From assembly GCA_963783965.1 (NCBI GenBank), contig CAWAPQ010000008.1, positions 186,001-250,000 of the forward strand: a stretch of 64,000 nucleotides of DNA. Reading direction: 5' to 3'. The notes under the pieces were generated by a model that had not been told where the DNA came from, did no database searches, and saw only the letters and a program-made list of their open reading frames with translations. This DNA comes from Bog-473 sp963783965 (GTDB lineage Bacteria > Actinomycetota > Acidimicrobiia > Acidimicrobiales > RAAP-2). Made by a program: the position numbers and the translations under genes. The first letter of the stretch is position 1, and each line of letters starts with the position of its first letter. Shown one piece after another: positions 51,367 through 60,993 of this stretch.

Positions 51367-51935
51367 TGGACGACGACCTCGCCGCCCTGGTCAAGGATGA
51401 CACCAGGGACAAGATGGCCAAGGCCATCGACCACGTCCGCCACGAGATGAGCAACGTGCGCACCGGCCGGGCCTCCTCGGCGCTGCTCGAGCCGCTGATG
51501 GTGGACTACTACGGGACGCCCACGCCGCTGCGCCAGCTGGCCGGCTTCAGCGTCCCCGACGCCATGCTCCTGGTCATCTCCCCCTACGACAAAGGCTCGC
51601 TTGGGGCGATCGAAAAGGCCATCATGGCTTCGGACCTGGGAATCAATCCCACCAATGACGGCACCGTGATCCGACTGGCCTTTCCGCCGCTGACAGAAGA
51701 GCGTCGGAAGGAGCTGGTGAAGGTCGTTCGGCACAAGGCCGAGGAGGGGAAAGTGGCTGTGCGCAACCTACGGAGGGCGGGGCGGCACGAGCTCGAGGCC
51801 TTGCAGAAGGACGGTGATCTCTCGACCGACGAGCTCGAGCGCGTCGAGAAGGACATCGAGAAGATCACCCAGGACCAGGTCGCGGCGATCGATCAGCTCC
51901 TCGCCCATAAAGAGCAAGAATTGCTGCAGGTCTGA
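51366..51935 (+). CDS. frr: Ribosome recycling factor
   Basis: 189 aa, intact. The three-helix domain has VRTGRASSALLEPLMVDYYGTPTPLRQLA, and RRKELVKVVRHKAEEGKVAVRNLRR belongs to the long helix. It splits post-termination ribosomes with EF-G. ATG 51366 overlaps the pyrH stop; GAGGAG for the next gene lies after its stop. Confidence 0.97.
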   Translation: MDDDLAALVKDDTRDKMAKAIDHVRHEMSNVRTGRASSALLEPLMVDYYGTPTPLRQLAGFSVPDAMLLVISPYDKGSLGAIEKAIMASDLGINPTNDGTVIRLAFPPLTEERRKELVKVVRHKAEEGKVAVRNLRRAGRHELEALQKDGDLSTDELERVEKDIEKITQDQVAAIDQLLAHKEQELLQV

Positions 51936-51945
51936 GGAGCGAGCC

Positions 51946-53552
51946 ATGCCCGACGACACAGATGACTTTCAAGAATTCTTGAACGACCTGGACGACGACG
52001 CCGGAACCGACACGGAGGCCATCGAGGAGGATCCGCCGAGCTACCACTCCGGGCGCGTGCGCATCATCGGCGCCGAGCCCGCGGGCGACACGGTGCGCGA
52101 GGTGACAGGGCCGGTCGTCGACGACCACCCTGAGCTGCCGCACTGGAACGACGCGCCGACGGGGCAGGTGCCCGCCATCCTCGACACCAGCACGGGCGAC
52201 GAGCAGACGGTGGCGCCCCCGACGTGGCGCGAGGAGGAGACGGACTGGGAGGCCCAGGAAGAGGTCTTCGAGCCCTCCATGCTCTCGGACGACCTGCCGG
52301 CTGTCGGCGCTCTCCTGGGCGAACAGGGCGAGGACATCGACGTCGAGCGCCAGCCCTGGCACTTCGAGTCCGACGACACGCTGGTGATCCCGCCCGAGCC
52401 GGGCTTCGGGGCAGAACCGGTCCTGGGGTCCGAGACCGGCCTCGAGTCGAGCCCGAGGCCGAGCCCGAGCCCGCGTACGAGCCGCTGGCGGAGCGCGAGC
52501 CGGTCCACCAGCCCGAACACGTCGCGCTGCAGGAATCGGACTACGAGCCGGAGTACGAGCTCCAGAACGGCGTGCCGCGGGCGGCCGTCCCCATCGCCGC
52601 CAGCGCCACAGCCGCCGCCGCCTCGCGCCTGACACCACCCCGGGCGCCCGAGCCCAGGACGCGCGCCACCCGTTCCAGCCGGAGCAACGGCAGCAACGTC
52701 CGTACCGGCAACGTGAACACGGCGGGGACGGCCGGGCGTGACATGCGGGTGGCCATCGGCTCCGGCGTGCTGCTCGGCGCCATAGCGCTGGCCTGCTTCG
52801 CCGCCGGCACGGTCGCCAGCATGGTCATCGTCTGCATCGTCGTCCTGCTGGCGACGGCCGAGGCGTACGCCGCCTTCCGGCGGGCGCAGTACCACCCGGC
52901 CACGCTGCTCGGCCTGGTCGCGGTCCTCTCGCTCCTGATCGAGACCTACAACAAGGGCGTGGCGGCGCTGCCGCTCGTCATCGTCCTGCTCGTCGCAGGC
53001 GCGTTCATCTGGTACCTGGCCCGGGTCGAACCCGCAGCGGAGCCGGTGTCGGGCATCTCCTCGACCGTCTTCGTCTTCGTCTGGGTCGGGGCATTCGGGT
53101 CCTTCGCGGCGCTGCTGCTCAACCCCAACCTGTTCCCCGACCGTCACGGCATCGCCTTCGTCCTGGCCGCCGTCATCGTCACGGTGGCCGACGACGTGGG
53201 CTCGCTGCTGGTCGGCGCAGCCATGGGGCGCCATCAGCTGGCGCCGTCCATCAGCCCCAACAAGAGCTGGGAGGGACTGATCGGTGGTGCCGTCGCCGCC
53301 ATCCTCGTGTCCGTGATCGTCGTCCACTTCATCCACCCGTGGACGCTGAGCAAGGCCGCGCTCTACGGCGTGGTGGTGGCGATCGTGGCGCCGCTGGGCG
53401 ACCTGAGCCAGTCCATGATCAAGCGCCATCTGGGGCTCAAGGACATGGGCCGCCTGCTGCCCGGCCACGGCGGCATCCTGGACCGGGTCGACGGACTGCT
53501 CTTCGTCATGCCCGCCACGTACTTCGTGGTCAAAGCGATCCACCTCGGGTGA
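51946..53552 (+). pseudogene. cdsA: Phosphatidate cytidylyltransferase gene with long acidic N-terminal extension and 1-nt frameshift
   Basis: Start ATG 51946 behind GAGGAG. The first frame encodes an acidic extension (RVRIIGAEPAGDTVREVTG, PELPHWNDAPTGQVPAIL), then loses register near 52446. Adding one base there (GAG GTC GAG CCC) joins it to the frame encoding more acidic repeats (EPEAEPEPAYEPLAEREP), eight or so membrane helices and the CdsA signature SPNKSWEGLIGG with KRHLGLKDMGRLLPGHGGILDRVD. Corrected length is 535 aa, against about 270-300 usually. It makes CDP-diacylglycerol. The span is 3n+2. Confidence 0.87.
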
Positions 53553-53564
53553 GCTGACCCGCTG

Positions 53565-54734
53565 ATGCGCACGGTCAGCCTCTTGGGCTCCACCGGGTCC
53601 GTCGGTACCCAGGCGCTCGACGTCATCCGCACGGAGCCCGAGCGCTTCCGCGTCCACGCGCTGGCCGCCCAGCGCTCGGTCGAGGAGCTCCTGGCCCAGG
53701 CGGCCGCCTTCGGCCCCGCCCTGGTGGTCATCGGTGACCCCGGCCGCTACGCCGAGGTGCGTGACGGCGTCCCGGCCGGCACCGAGGTCATGGTGGGCGA
53801 GGAGGGGATGGTGGCCGCCGCCCGCAGCGCCGACGTCGTGCTCAACGCCGTGGTGGGCTTCGCCGGCCTCCCGGTGACCATGGCGGCGCTCGAGGCCGGC
53901 AAGCGCCTGGCGCTCGCCAACAAGGAGTCCCTGATCGCCGGTGCGCCGGTCGTGCAGAAGGCGCGCCGCACCCCGGGGGCCGAGATCATCCCGGTGGACT
54001 CCGAGCACTGCGCCGTGCACCAGTGCCTGGCGGCGGTGCACGCCACCACGGACGTGGCTCGGCTGTTGCTCACCGCCTCGGGCGGACCCTTCCGCGGCTG
54101 GACGGCCGAACGGCTCGGCGCGGTCACCGTGGCCGACGCGCTGGCCCATCCGACATGGTCCATGGGGCCCAAAATCACCGTGGACTCGTCGACGCTCATG
54201 AACAAGGGCCTCGAGGTCATTGAGGCGCACGAGCTGTTCGGCATCGGCTACGACCGGATCGACATCGTGGTGCACCCGCAGTCGATCGTGCACTCCATGG
54301 TCGAGTTGCGGGACGGGTCCACGCTGGCCCAGCTGTCCAACCCCGACATGCGGCTGCCCATCGGCTACGCCCTCGGCTGGCCGGACCGCGTGGCGACGCC
54401 GTTCGGGGCGCTGGACTGGTCGGGTGCCCAGACCCTGACCTTCGAGCCGCCCGACCGCGCGGTGTTCGGCTGCATCGACCTGGCCTACGAGGCGGGCCGG
54501 CGGGGCGGCTCCGCCCCGGCCTGGCTCAGCGCGGCCAACGAGGTGGCCGTGGAGGCCTTCCTGGGCCACGCGCTGCCGTGGGACGGCATCGCCGCCGTGG
54601 TGGCCGAGACGATGGCGGGGTGGGTGGAGGACCAGGTGGACGAGGTCGACGCCGTCCTGGCGGCCGACGCCGAAGCCAGGGCCCGCGCCCGCCTGGCGCT
54701 GGACCGACGCCTGGACCTGGGTGGCGGCCGGTAG
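53565..54734 (+). CDS. dxr: 1-deoxy-D-xylulose-5-phosphate reductoisomerase
   Basis: 389 aa. NADPH-binding LLGSTGSVGTQALDV at the start, LALANKESLIAG, PVDSEHCAVHQCL, the metal and substrate region TVDSSTLMNKGLEVIEAHELF and the flexible-loop region downstream. Second step of the MEP isoprenoid pathway, whose later enzyme IspG is encoded two genes on. Confidence 0.97.
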   Translation: MRTVSLLGSTGSVGTQALDVIRTEPERFRVHALAAQRSVEELLAQAAAFGPALVVIGDPGRYAEVRDGVPAGTEVMVGEEGMVAAARSADVVLNAVVGFAGLPVTMAALEAGKRLALANKESLIAGAPVVQKARRTPGAEIIPVDSEHCAVHQCLAAVHATTDVARLLLTASGGPFRGWTAERLGAVTVADALAHPTWSMGPKITVDSSTLMNKGLEVIEAHELFGIGYDRIDIVVHPQSIVHSMVELRDGSTLAQLSNPDMRLPIGYALGWPDRVATPFGALDWSGAQTLTFEPPDRAVFGCIDLAYEAGRRGGSAPAWLSAANEVAVEAFLGHALPWDGIAAVVAETMAGWVEDQVDEVDAVLAADAEARARARLALDRRLDLGGGR

Positions 54735-54737
54735 CGT
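54732..54737 (+). promoter_or_regulatory. TAGCGT -10 box upstream of rseP
   Basis: TAGCGT overlaps the dxr stop and ends 10 nt before ATG 54748. Spacing is at the long end of the pattern. Confidence 0.3.
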
Positions 54738-54747
54738 TGAGGCTGCC

Positions 54748-56046
54748 ATGACGCTCACCAAGGAGGCGCCGGCGGCGCAGCCGCCTCTCGAGCCGGGTCC
54801 GCCCCCGGACGACAACAACCCCAAGCGGGTGGTCCAGCTCGTCGTCGCCCTCGTCGTCATCACGGGGGTGTTCATCGCCCTGGGCTGGGGCTACCTGCTG
54901 CTCTTCATCGGGATTCTCTTCGCCATCGTGATGCTGCACGAGTTCGGGCACTTCATCACGGCCAAGCGGGCGGGCATGAAAGTGACGGAGTACTTCGTCG
55001 GCTTCGGCCCCCGGCTGTGGTCGGTGCGGCGGGGCGAGACCGAGTACGGCGTGAAGGCCATCCCGGCCGGCGGGTACGTGCGGATCGTCGGGTTCACGTC
55101 CACCGAGGAGGTGCCCGAGGAGGACGAGGCCCGGGCCTACCGCCAGCAGCCGTTCCACCAGCGCATCATCGTGGCGTCGGCCGGATCGGTGATGCACCTC
55201 CTCATCGCCTTCGTCCTCGCCCTCATCCTCGTCTTCAGCTTCGGGCACGCCACGAACAACTACAAGGTGGGCTCCCTCGAGCAATGGCCGGGCCGGACGA
55301 CGCCCGCCGCGCTGGCCGGCCTGAAGGTCGGGGACACCATCGTCTCCATCGACGGGAAGAAGTTCACCAACCCCAACTCCATGACGGACGCCATCAAGCG
55401 GTCCGCCGGCACGCCGCTCGCGCTCGGGGTCGAGCGCGACGGCAAGCTCATCCACCTGACGGCCACGCCCGAGAACGGCAAGGGCATCAAGGTGGACGGG
55501 GCACCCCTGGCCAACCGCGGGTACCTCGGCGTCGAGATCTCGACCGCCACCACCCCGATCGCCACGCTGTCGGCACCGGGCGCCGCGCTGTCCGACATGT
55601 GGAGCATCACGCACCAGGAGATCACCGGCCTGGGACAGACCTTCTCGCCCAGCGGCTTGTCGTCGGTCTTCCATCAGGTGACGAACTCCAAGGATGCGCA
55701 GTCCGTGGTCAACAACCCCGGCTCGGCGCCGCGGCCGGTGTCCATCCTCGGCATCGCCAACCTCGGCGCGCAGTCCGAGCAGGCCGGCCTGGCCTCGGTG
55801 CTGGTCCTCCTCATCGCCATCAACGTCGTGTTCGCGATCCTGAACATGCTGCCGATGATCCCGCTCGATGGCGGGCACGTCGCCGTGGCGGCCTACGAGT
55901 GGATCCGGACCAGGCGCGGGCAGCCGTACTACCGGGCCGACATCACGAAGCTGTTCCCCGTGGCGGCGCTGTTCATCGCCTTCCTGTTGGTGTTCGTCTT
56001 CGCGGGCATCTATCTCGATATCACGCACCCCCTGCAGCTGCGCTGA
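54748..56046 (+). CDS. rseP: RseP-like intramembrane site-2 metalloprotease
   Basis: 432 aa. HEFGH (64-68) in the first membrane region, GYVRI in the membrane-reentrant beta segment, a PDZ domain (about 170-260) and the LDG motif NMLPMIPLDGGHV in a late helix complete the zinc site. It cuts membrane anti-sigma factors or signal peptides. Located between dxr and ispG, as in Mycobacterium (rip1). Confidence 0.95.
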   Translation: MTLTKEAPAAQPPLEPGPPPDDNNPKRVVQLVVALVVITGVFIALGWGYLLLFIGILFAIVMLHEFGHFITAKRAGMKVTEYFVGFGPRLWSVRRGETEYGVKAIPAGGYVRIVGFTSTEEVPEEDEARAYRQQPFHQRIIVASAGSVMHLLIAFVLALILVFSFGHATNNYKVGSLEQWPGRTTPAALAGLKVGDTIVSIDGKKFTNPNSMTDAIKRSAGTPLALGVERDGKLIHLTATPENGKGIKVDGAPLANRGYLGVEISTATTPIATLSAPGAALSDMWSITHQEITGLGQTFSPSGLSSVFHQVTNSKDAQSVVNNPGSAPRPVSILGIANLGAQSEQAGLASVLVLLIAINVVFAILNMLPMIPLDGGHVAVAAYEWIRTRRGQPYYRADITKLFPVAALFIAFLLVFVFAGIYLDITHPLQLR

Positions 56047-56050
56047 CCCC

Positions 56051-57292
56051 GTGGAGCTCTCCCCGACACTCCTGACGCCCCGCCGGCCGACCCGCCGCAT
56101 CACGCTGGGCGGCGTGCCCATCGGTGACGGGGCGCCGGTCACCGTGCAGTCCATGACGACGACCAAGACGGCGGACGTGGACGGCACGCTGGCCCAGATT
56201 TACGCGCTGGCGGCGGCGGGCGCCGACATCGTGCGCTGCACGTGCAACGAGGAGGCGGCGGCCGAGGGCCTGGCCCACATCGTCCCGCGCTCGCCGGTGC
56301 CGATCGTGGCCGACATCCACTTCCACCACGAGATGGCCCTGGCCGCGCTCGAGGCCGGCGTGCAGGGCCTGCGCCTGAACCCCGGCAACCTGCGCAAGGA
56401 GGCCGAGATCAAGCAGGTGGCCGCCGAGGCGCGCGACCGCGGCGTGCCCATCCGCATCGGGGTCAACGCGGGGTCGCTGCACCCTGAGCTGTACAAGAAG
56501 TACGGCGGCGCCACGCCCGAGGCGCTGGTGGAGTCGGCGCGCAACGAACTGGCCTTCTTCGAGGAGGTCGACTTCACCGACGTGAAGATCTCCGTCAAGG
56601 CCTCCTCGGTGGCGCTGATGATCGCCGCCTACCGGCTGGCCTCGGAGACCTTCGACCACCCGCTGCACCTCGGCGTGACCGAGGCCGGCCCGCCCCCGGC
56701 CGGGCTGGTCAAGGGCACGGCCGGCATCGGCGCCCTGCTGGCCGAGGGCATCGGTGACACCATCCGCTTCTCGCTGACCGCGGACCCCGTCGAGGAGGCC
56801 CGGGCGGGCCGCCAGCTGCTCGAGTCCCTCGGCCTCAGGGAGCGCAAGGGCCTCGACCTCATCGCCTGCCCGTCGTGCGGCCGGGCCCAGGTGGACGTCA
56901 TCGCGGTGGCCAAGGAGGCCCAGGAGGCGCTCGAGAAGCTGAACCTGCCGATCCAGGTGGCGGTGATGGGCTGTGTGGTCAACGGACCCGGCGAGGCCCG
57001 CGAGGCCGACCTCGGCATTGCGGCCGGCAAGCAGAAGGGCCACCTGTTCATCCGCGGCAAGATCATCCGCGTCGTGCCCGAGGCGGGCATGGTGCAGGCG
57101 CTCGTCGACGAGGCGGAGCGTCTGGTGGCCGAGGGCGTCGAGGCGCGCCTCGCACAGGCCGACGCGAGCGCGGAGGCCGAGGCGGAGGCCGACCGGCGCG
57201 CGCTCATCGACGCGACCGGCGCCGATCCCAACCACGCCGCGGAGAAGATCGAGATCATCCGGCGTCACAGCGACAACGACACCGACCACTAG
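56051..57292 (+). CDS. ispG: 4-hydroxy-3-methylbut-2-enyl diphosphate synthase (IspG/GcpE)
   Basis: 413 aa. TIM barrel (VQSMTTTKTADVDGTLAQI, GLRLNPGN, RIGVNAGSL) and a C-terminal ferredoxin-like domain with cluster cysteines in CPSCGRAQ and MGCVVNGPGEA. It reduces MEcPP in the MEP pathway. GTG 56051, 4 nt after rseP. The C-terminal 40 residues are an Ala/Glu-rich tail. Confidence 0.97.
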   Translation: MELSPTLLTPRRPTRRITLGGVPIGDGAPVTVQSMTTTKTADVDGTLAQIYALAAAGADIVRCTCNEEAAAEGLAHIVPRSPVPIVADIHFHHEMALAALEAGVQGLRLNPGNLRKEAEIKQVAAEARDRGVPIRIGVNAGSLHPELYKKYGGATPEALVESARNELAFFEEVDFTDVKISVKASSVALMIAAYRLASETFDHPLHLGVTEAGPPPAGLVKGTAGIGALLAEGIGDTIRFSLTADPVEEARAGRQLLESLGLRERKGLDLIACPSCGRAQVDVIAVAKEAQEALEKLNLPIQVAVMGCVVNGPGEAREADLGIAAGKQKGHLFIRGKIIRVVPEAGMVQALVDEAERLVAEGVEARLAQADASAEAEAEADRRALIDATGADPNHAAEKIEIIRRHSDNDTDH

Positions 57293-57295
57293 CCT
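57290..57295 (+). promoter_or_regulatory. TAGCCT -10 box upstream of proS
   Basis: TAGCCT starts on the ispG stop codon and ends 8 nt before ATG 57304. Confidence 0.45.
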
Positions 57296-57303
57296 GCGCA
57301 CCC

Positions 57304-58716
57304 ATGGCCAAGGGTGCGATCGTCACGCGGGAAGAGGACTTCCCGCGCTGGTACCAAGAGGTGATCGCCGGCGCCGAGATGGCCGACAACGGCCCCGCCA
57401 GCGGCACCATGGTCATCCGGCCCTGGGGCTACGGCATTTGGGAGCTCATGCAGGCCGAGCTCGACCGCCGCATTAAGGAGGCCGGCGCCGAGAACGCGTA
57501 CTTCCCGCTCTTCATCCCCGAGGCCTTCCTGAAACTCGAGGCCGAGCACGTGGAAGGCTTCGCACCCGAACTCGCCATTGTGACGCACGGCGGCGGCAAG
57601 GAGCTCGACGAGCCCATCGTCCTGCGCCCCACCAGCGAGACGGTGATCAACCATTTCTTCTCCAAGTGGGTGCAGAGCCACCGCGATCTCCCGTTGCTCA
57701 TCAACCAGTGGGCCAACGTCGTGCGCTGGGAGCTGCGGCCCCGCCTCTTCCTGCGCACGAGGGAGTTCCTGTGGCAGGAGGGGCACACGGCGCACGCGAC
57801 CGAAGGCGACGCGCACGCCTACGCGCTGCGCATCCTGCACGACGTCTACCGCACGACCATGGTCGACGTCCTGAGCATGCCGGTGCTCACGGGCCACAAG
57901 ACGGCGCGCGAGCGCTTCGCCGGGGCCACCCAGACCTGGACGTGCGAGGCGATGATGGGCGACGGCAAGGCGCTGCAAATGGGGACGAGCCATGAGCTGG
58001 GGCAGAACTTCGCGCGGCCCTTCGACATCACCTTCGCCAACGACTCGGGCTCGCTCGAGTACGTGTGGCAGACCTCGTGGGGGGTGTCCACCCGGCTCAT
58101 CGGTGGCCTGATCATGGGCCACGGCGACGACTTCGGGCTGCGCCTGCCGCCCGCGCTGGCCCCGACCCAGGTGGTGCTGCTGGTGGTCAAGGACAGCCCC
58201 GAGGTGGGGGCGGCGGCCGAGACGCTCCGCGCCGAGCTCACGGCGGCCGGGCACCGGGTCCGCCTCGATGACCGCACCGACACCAGCTTCGGCCGGCGCA
58301 GCGTGGCCTGGGAGCTCAAGGGCGTCCCGGTGCGGGTCGAGATCGGCCCCCGCGACCTGGCGGAGGGCAACGTGACCGTGGTCACCCGCCACCGCCGGCA
58401 CAAGGAGAACGTCGCCCTGGGCACCGTCGGCGCCACGGTCGGCTCCATCCTGGACACCGTCGGGCCCGACCTCCTGGCGGAGGCCACCGCGGCCCGCGAC
58501 GCCAGGACGGTGGAGGCGGCCTCACTCCAGGAGGCCACCGAGGCGGCCTCCGTCGGCTTCGCCCGGGTCCCTCTCGCGGCGCTCGGGGCCGACGGCGAGG
58601 ACCGTCTGGCCCAGCACGCCCTCTCCATCCGCTGCCTGCAGCGGGCCGACGGGTCGCTGGCCGAGCCGGGCGACCCGGAGGGCGATCTCGTGGCCGTCGT
58701 CGCCCGGTCCTATTAG
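57304..58716 (+). CDS. proS: Prolyl-tRNA synthetase, short eukaryote/archaeal-like type
   Basis: 470 aa class II synthetase without the YbaK-type editing insertion, so of the shorter type 3 form. Motif 2 in VVRWELRPRLFLRTREFLWQEGHTAH, GTSHELGQNF, motif 3 in GLIMGHGDDFGLRLPP, then the anticodon-binding domain and a C-terminal zinc-like domain. The loss of editing implies reliance on other proofreading. Confidence 0.96.
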   Translation: MAKGAIVTREEDFPRWYQEVIAGAEMADNGPASGTMVIRPWGYGIWELMQAELDRRIKEAGAENAYFPLFIPEAFLKLEAEHVEGFAPELAIVTHGGGKELDEPIVLRPTSETVINHFFSKWVQSHRDLPLLINQWANVVRWELRPRLFLRTREFLWQEGHTAHATEGDAHAYALRILHDVYRTTMVDVLSMPVLTGHKTARERFAGATQTWTCEAMMGDGKALQMGTSHELGQNFARPFDITFANDSGSLEYVWQTSWGVSTRLIGGLIMGHGDDFGLRLPPALAPTQVVLLVVKDSPEVGAAAETLRAELTAAGHRVRLDDRTDTSFGRRSVAWELKGVPVRVEIGPRDLAEGNVTVVTRHRRHKENVALGTVGATVGSILDTVGPDLLAEATAARDARTVEAASLQEATEAASVGFARVPLAALGADGEDRLAQHALSIRCLQRADGSLAEPGDPEGDLVAVVARSY

Positions 58717-58725
58717 TGCGGGAAT

Positions 58726-58734
58726 TGCTATAAT
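58726..58734 (+). promoter_or_regulatory. Extended -10 promoter (TGC-TATAAT) of the rimP-nusA-infB operon
   Basis: TG at 58726-58727, one base, then a perfect TATAAT at 58729-58734. No recognisable -35, as usual for extended -10 promoters. It gives a leader of about 120 nt before rimP. Confidence 0.55.
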
Positions 58735-58773
58735 CCCTTCTGCTGTCCATTTTTGAAGATCAGTACCTCGTTG

Positions 58774-58797
58774 AAGCGTGGGCTGCGGCCCACGCTT
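58774..58797 (+). promoter_or_regulatory. Leader hairpin upstream of rimP
   Basis: Ten-base-pair stem (AAGCGTGGGC / GCCCACGCTT) closed by a TGCG loop, followed by TCGCTTT. It lies about 40 nt after the predicted transcription start and 64 nt before rimP. It resembles the hairpin leaders often seen before rimP-nusA and could be an attenuator or a NusA-responsive site; the short T-rich tail would make only a weak terminator. Confidence 0.5.
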
Positions 58798-58861
58798 TCG
58801 CTTTGCGGGGGCAGAACCAGGACGATGACCAGGACCGAGACCAGGAGAGGAGGTGGCAGCG

Positions 58862-59373
58862 ATGCCGAGCAACACCGACACGCTCACGAACGCGCTGTCG
58901 CCCATCCTCCAGGCGCGCGGCCTGGACCTGGTCGACGTGGAGATGCACGGGGCCCAGCTGACGGTCTTCGTCGACCGCGAGGGGGGCATCAACCTCGACG
59001 AGCTGGGTGAGGCCACCCGGGACGTCTCGGCGGCCCTCGACGACATCGATCCCATACCGGGCCGCTACACGCTGTCGGTCTCGAGCCCCGGGCTCGAGCG
59101 GCGGCTCCGCACGCCCGAGCACTTCGCCCGGGCCCTGGGCGAGACGGTCACCGTGCGGATTCACTCCGGGACGGCCGACGTCCGGCGCGTGACGGGAACG
59201 CTCCAGAGCGCGGACGAAACAGGGTGCACGCTGGTCGGTCCCGAGGTGCCCGAGGGTGAGCTGCGGGTCGCCTACGACCAGATCGAGCGGGCGCGGACCG
59301 TGTTCGAGTGGGGGCCCGAGCACAAGAGCGCGAAGAACGCGAAGAACGCGAAGAACGAGAGGGTGAAGCGGCA

Positions 59374-59377
<4 letters not shown>
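58862..59377 (+). CDS. rimP: Ribosome maturation factor RimP
   Basis: 171 aa. LTVFVDREGGINLDELGEATRDVSAALD and YTLSVSSPGLERRLRTPEHF are the family core. It acts in 30S assembly. ATG 58862 has GGAGAGGAGG 8 nt upstream; the in-frame GTG at 58853 sits directly on that site and is unlikely. The C-terminus ends in three copies of the codons for AKN (9-nt tandem repeat). Overlaps nusA by ATGA. Confidence 0.94.
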
Positions 59378-60659
<1,282 letters not shown>

Positions 60660-60663
<4 letters not shown>

Positions 60664-60941
60664 CGCCGACACGGACCTGTGTCGGTTGCCGGAGCGCCCT
60701 GCCGGCCGACCAGCTGATCCGAATCGTCCGGCTTCCGGGCGGGGCCCTGTCGGTGGACCGGCATGCAGCGGGGCGGGGTGCCTGGCTGTGCCGGGACTCC
60801 CCGGGCTGCCTGGACGAAGCGGTGCGCCGGCACGGCTTTGAACGGGCCTTCTCGGCGTCCATCGACGCCGAGAGCCTGCAGCAGTTGTGTGCACACCTGG
60901 GTGAGGCGTGGGAGCGCCCCGCACCTGATGTGCGAGGATAG
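60660..60941 (+). CDS. ylxR: YlxR-family RNA-binding protein, apparent AUA start
   Basis: About 93 aa. The family signature PTRTCVGCRSALP and GRGAWLCRDSPGCLDEAVRR are clear, and DUF448/YlxR sits between nusA and infB as usual. The frame has no ATG, GTG or TTG before the signature except deep inside nusA (60396). The codon giving the natural N-terminus MAPTRTCVGC is ATA at 60660, which overlaps the nusA TAG. So either AUA initiation or a base error. Confidence 0.8.
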
Positions 60942-60993
60942 GGGGCTGGGTTGACGCCTTGCCCCGAGACAAATCAAGGACAAAGAGAACCAC

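Noticed and set aside
59320..59365. 9-nt tandem repeat (GCGAAGAAC) at the end of rimP as a regulatory element
   Set aside because: It is in frame and encodes three AKN units of a charged tail; simple slippage explains it.
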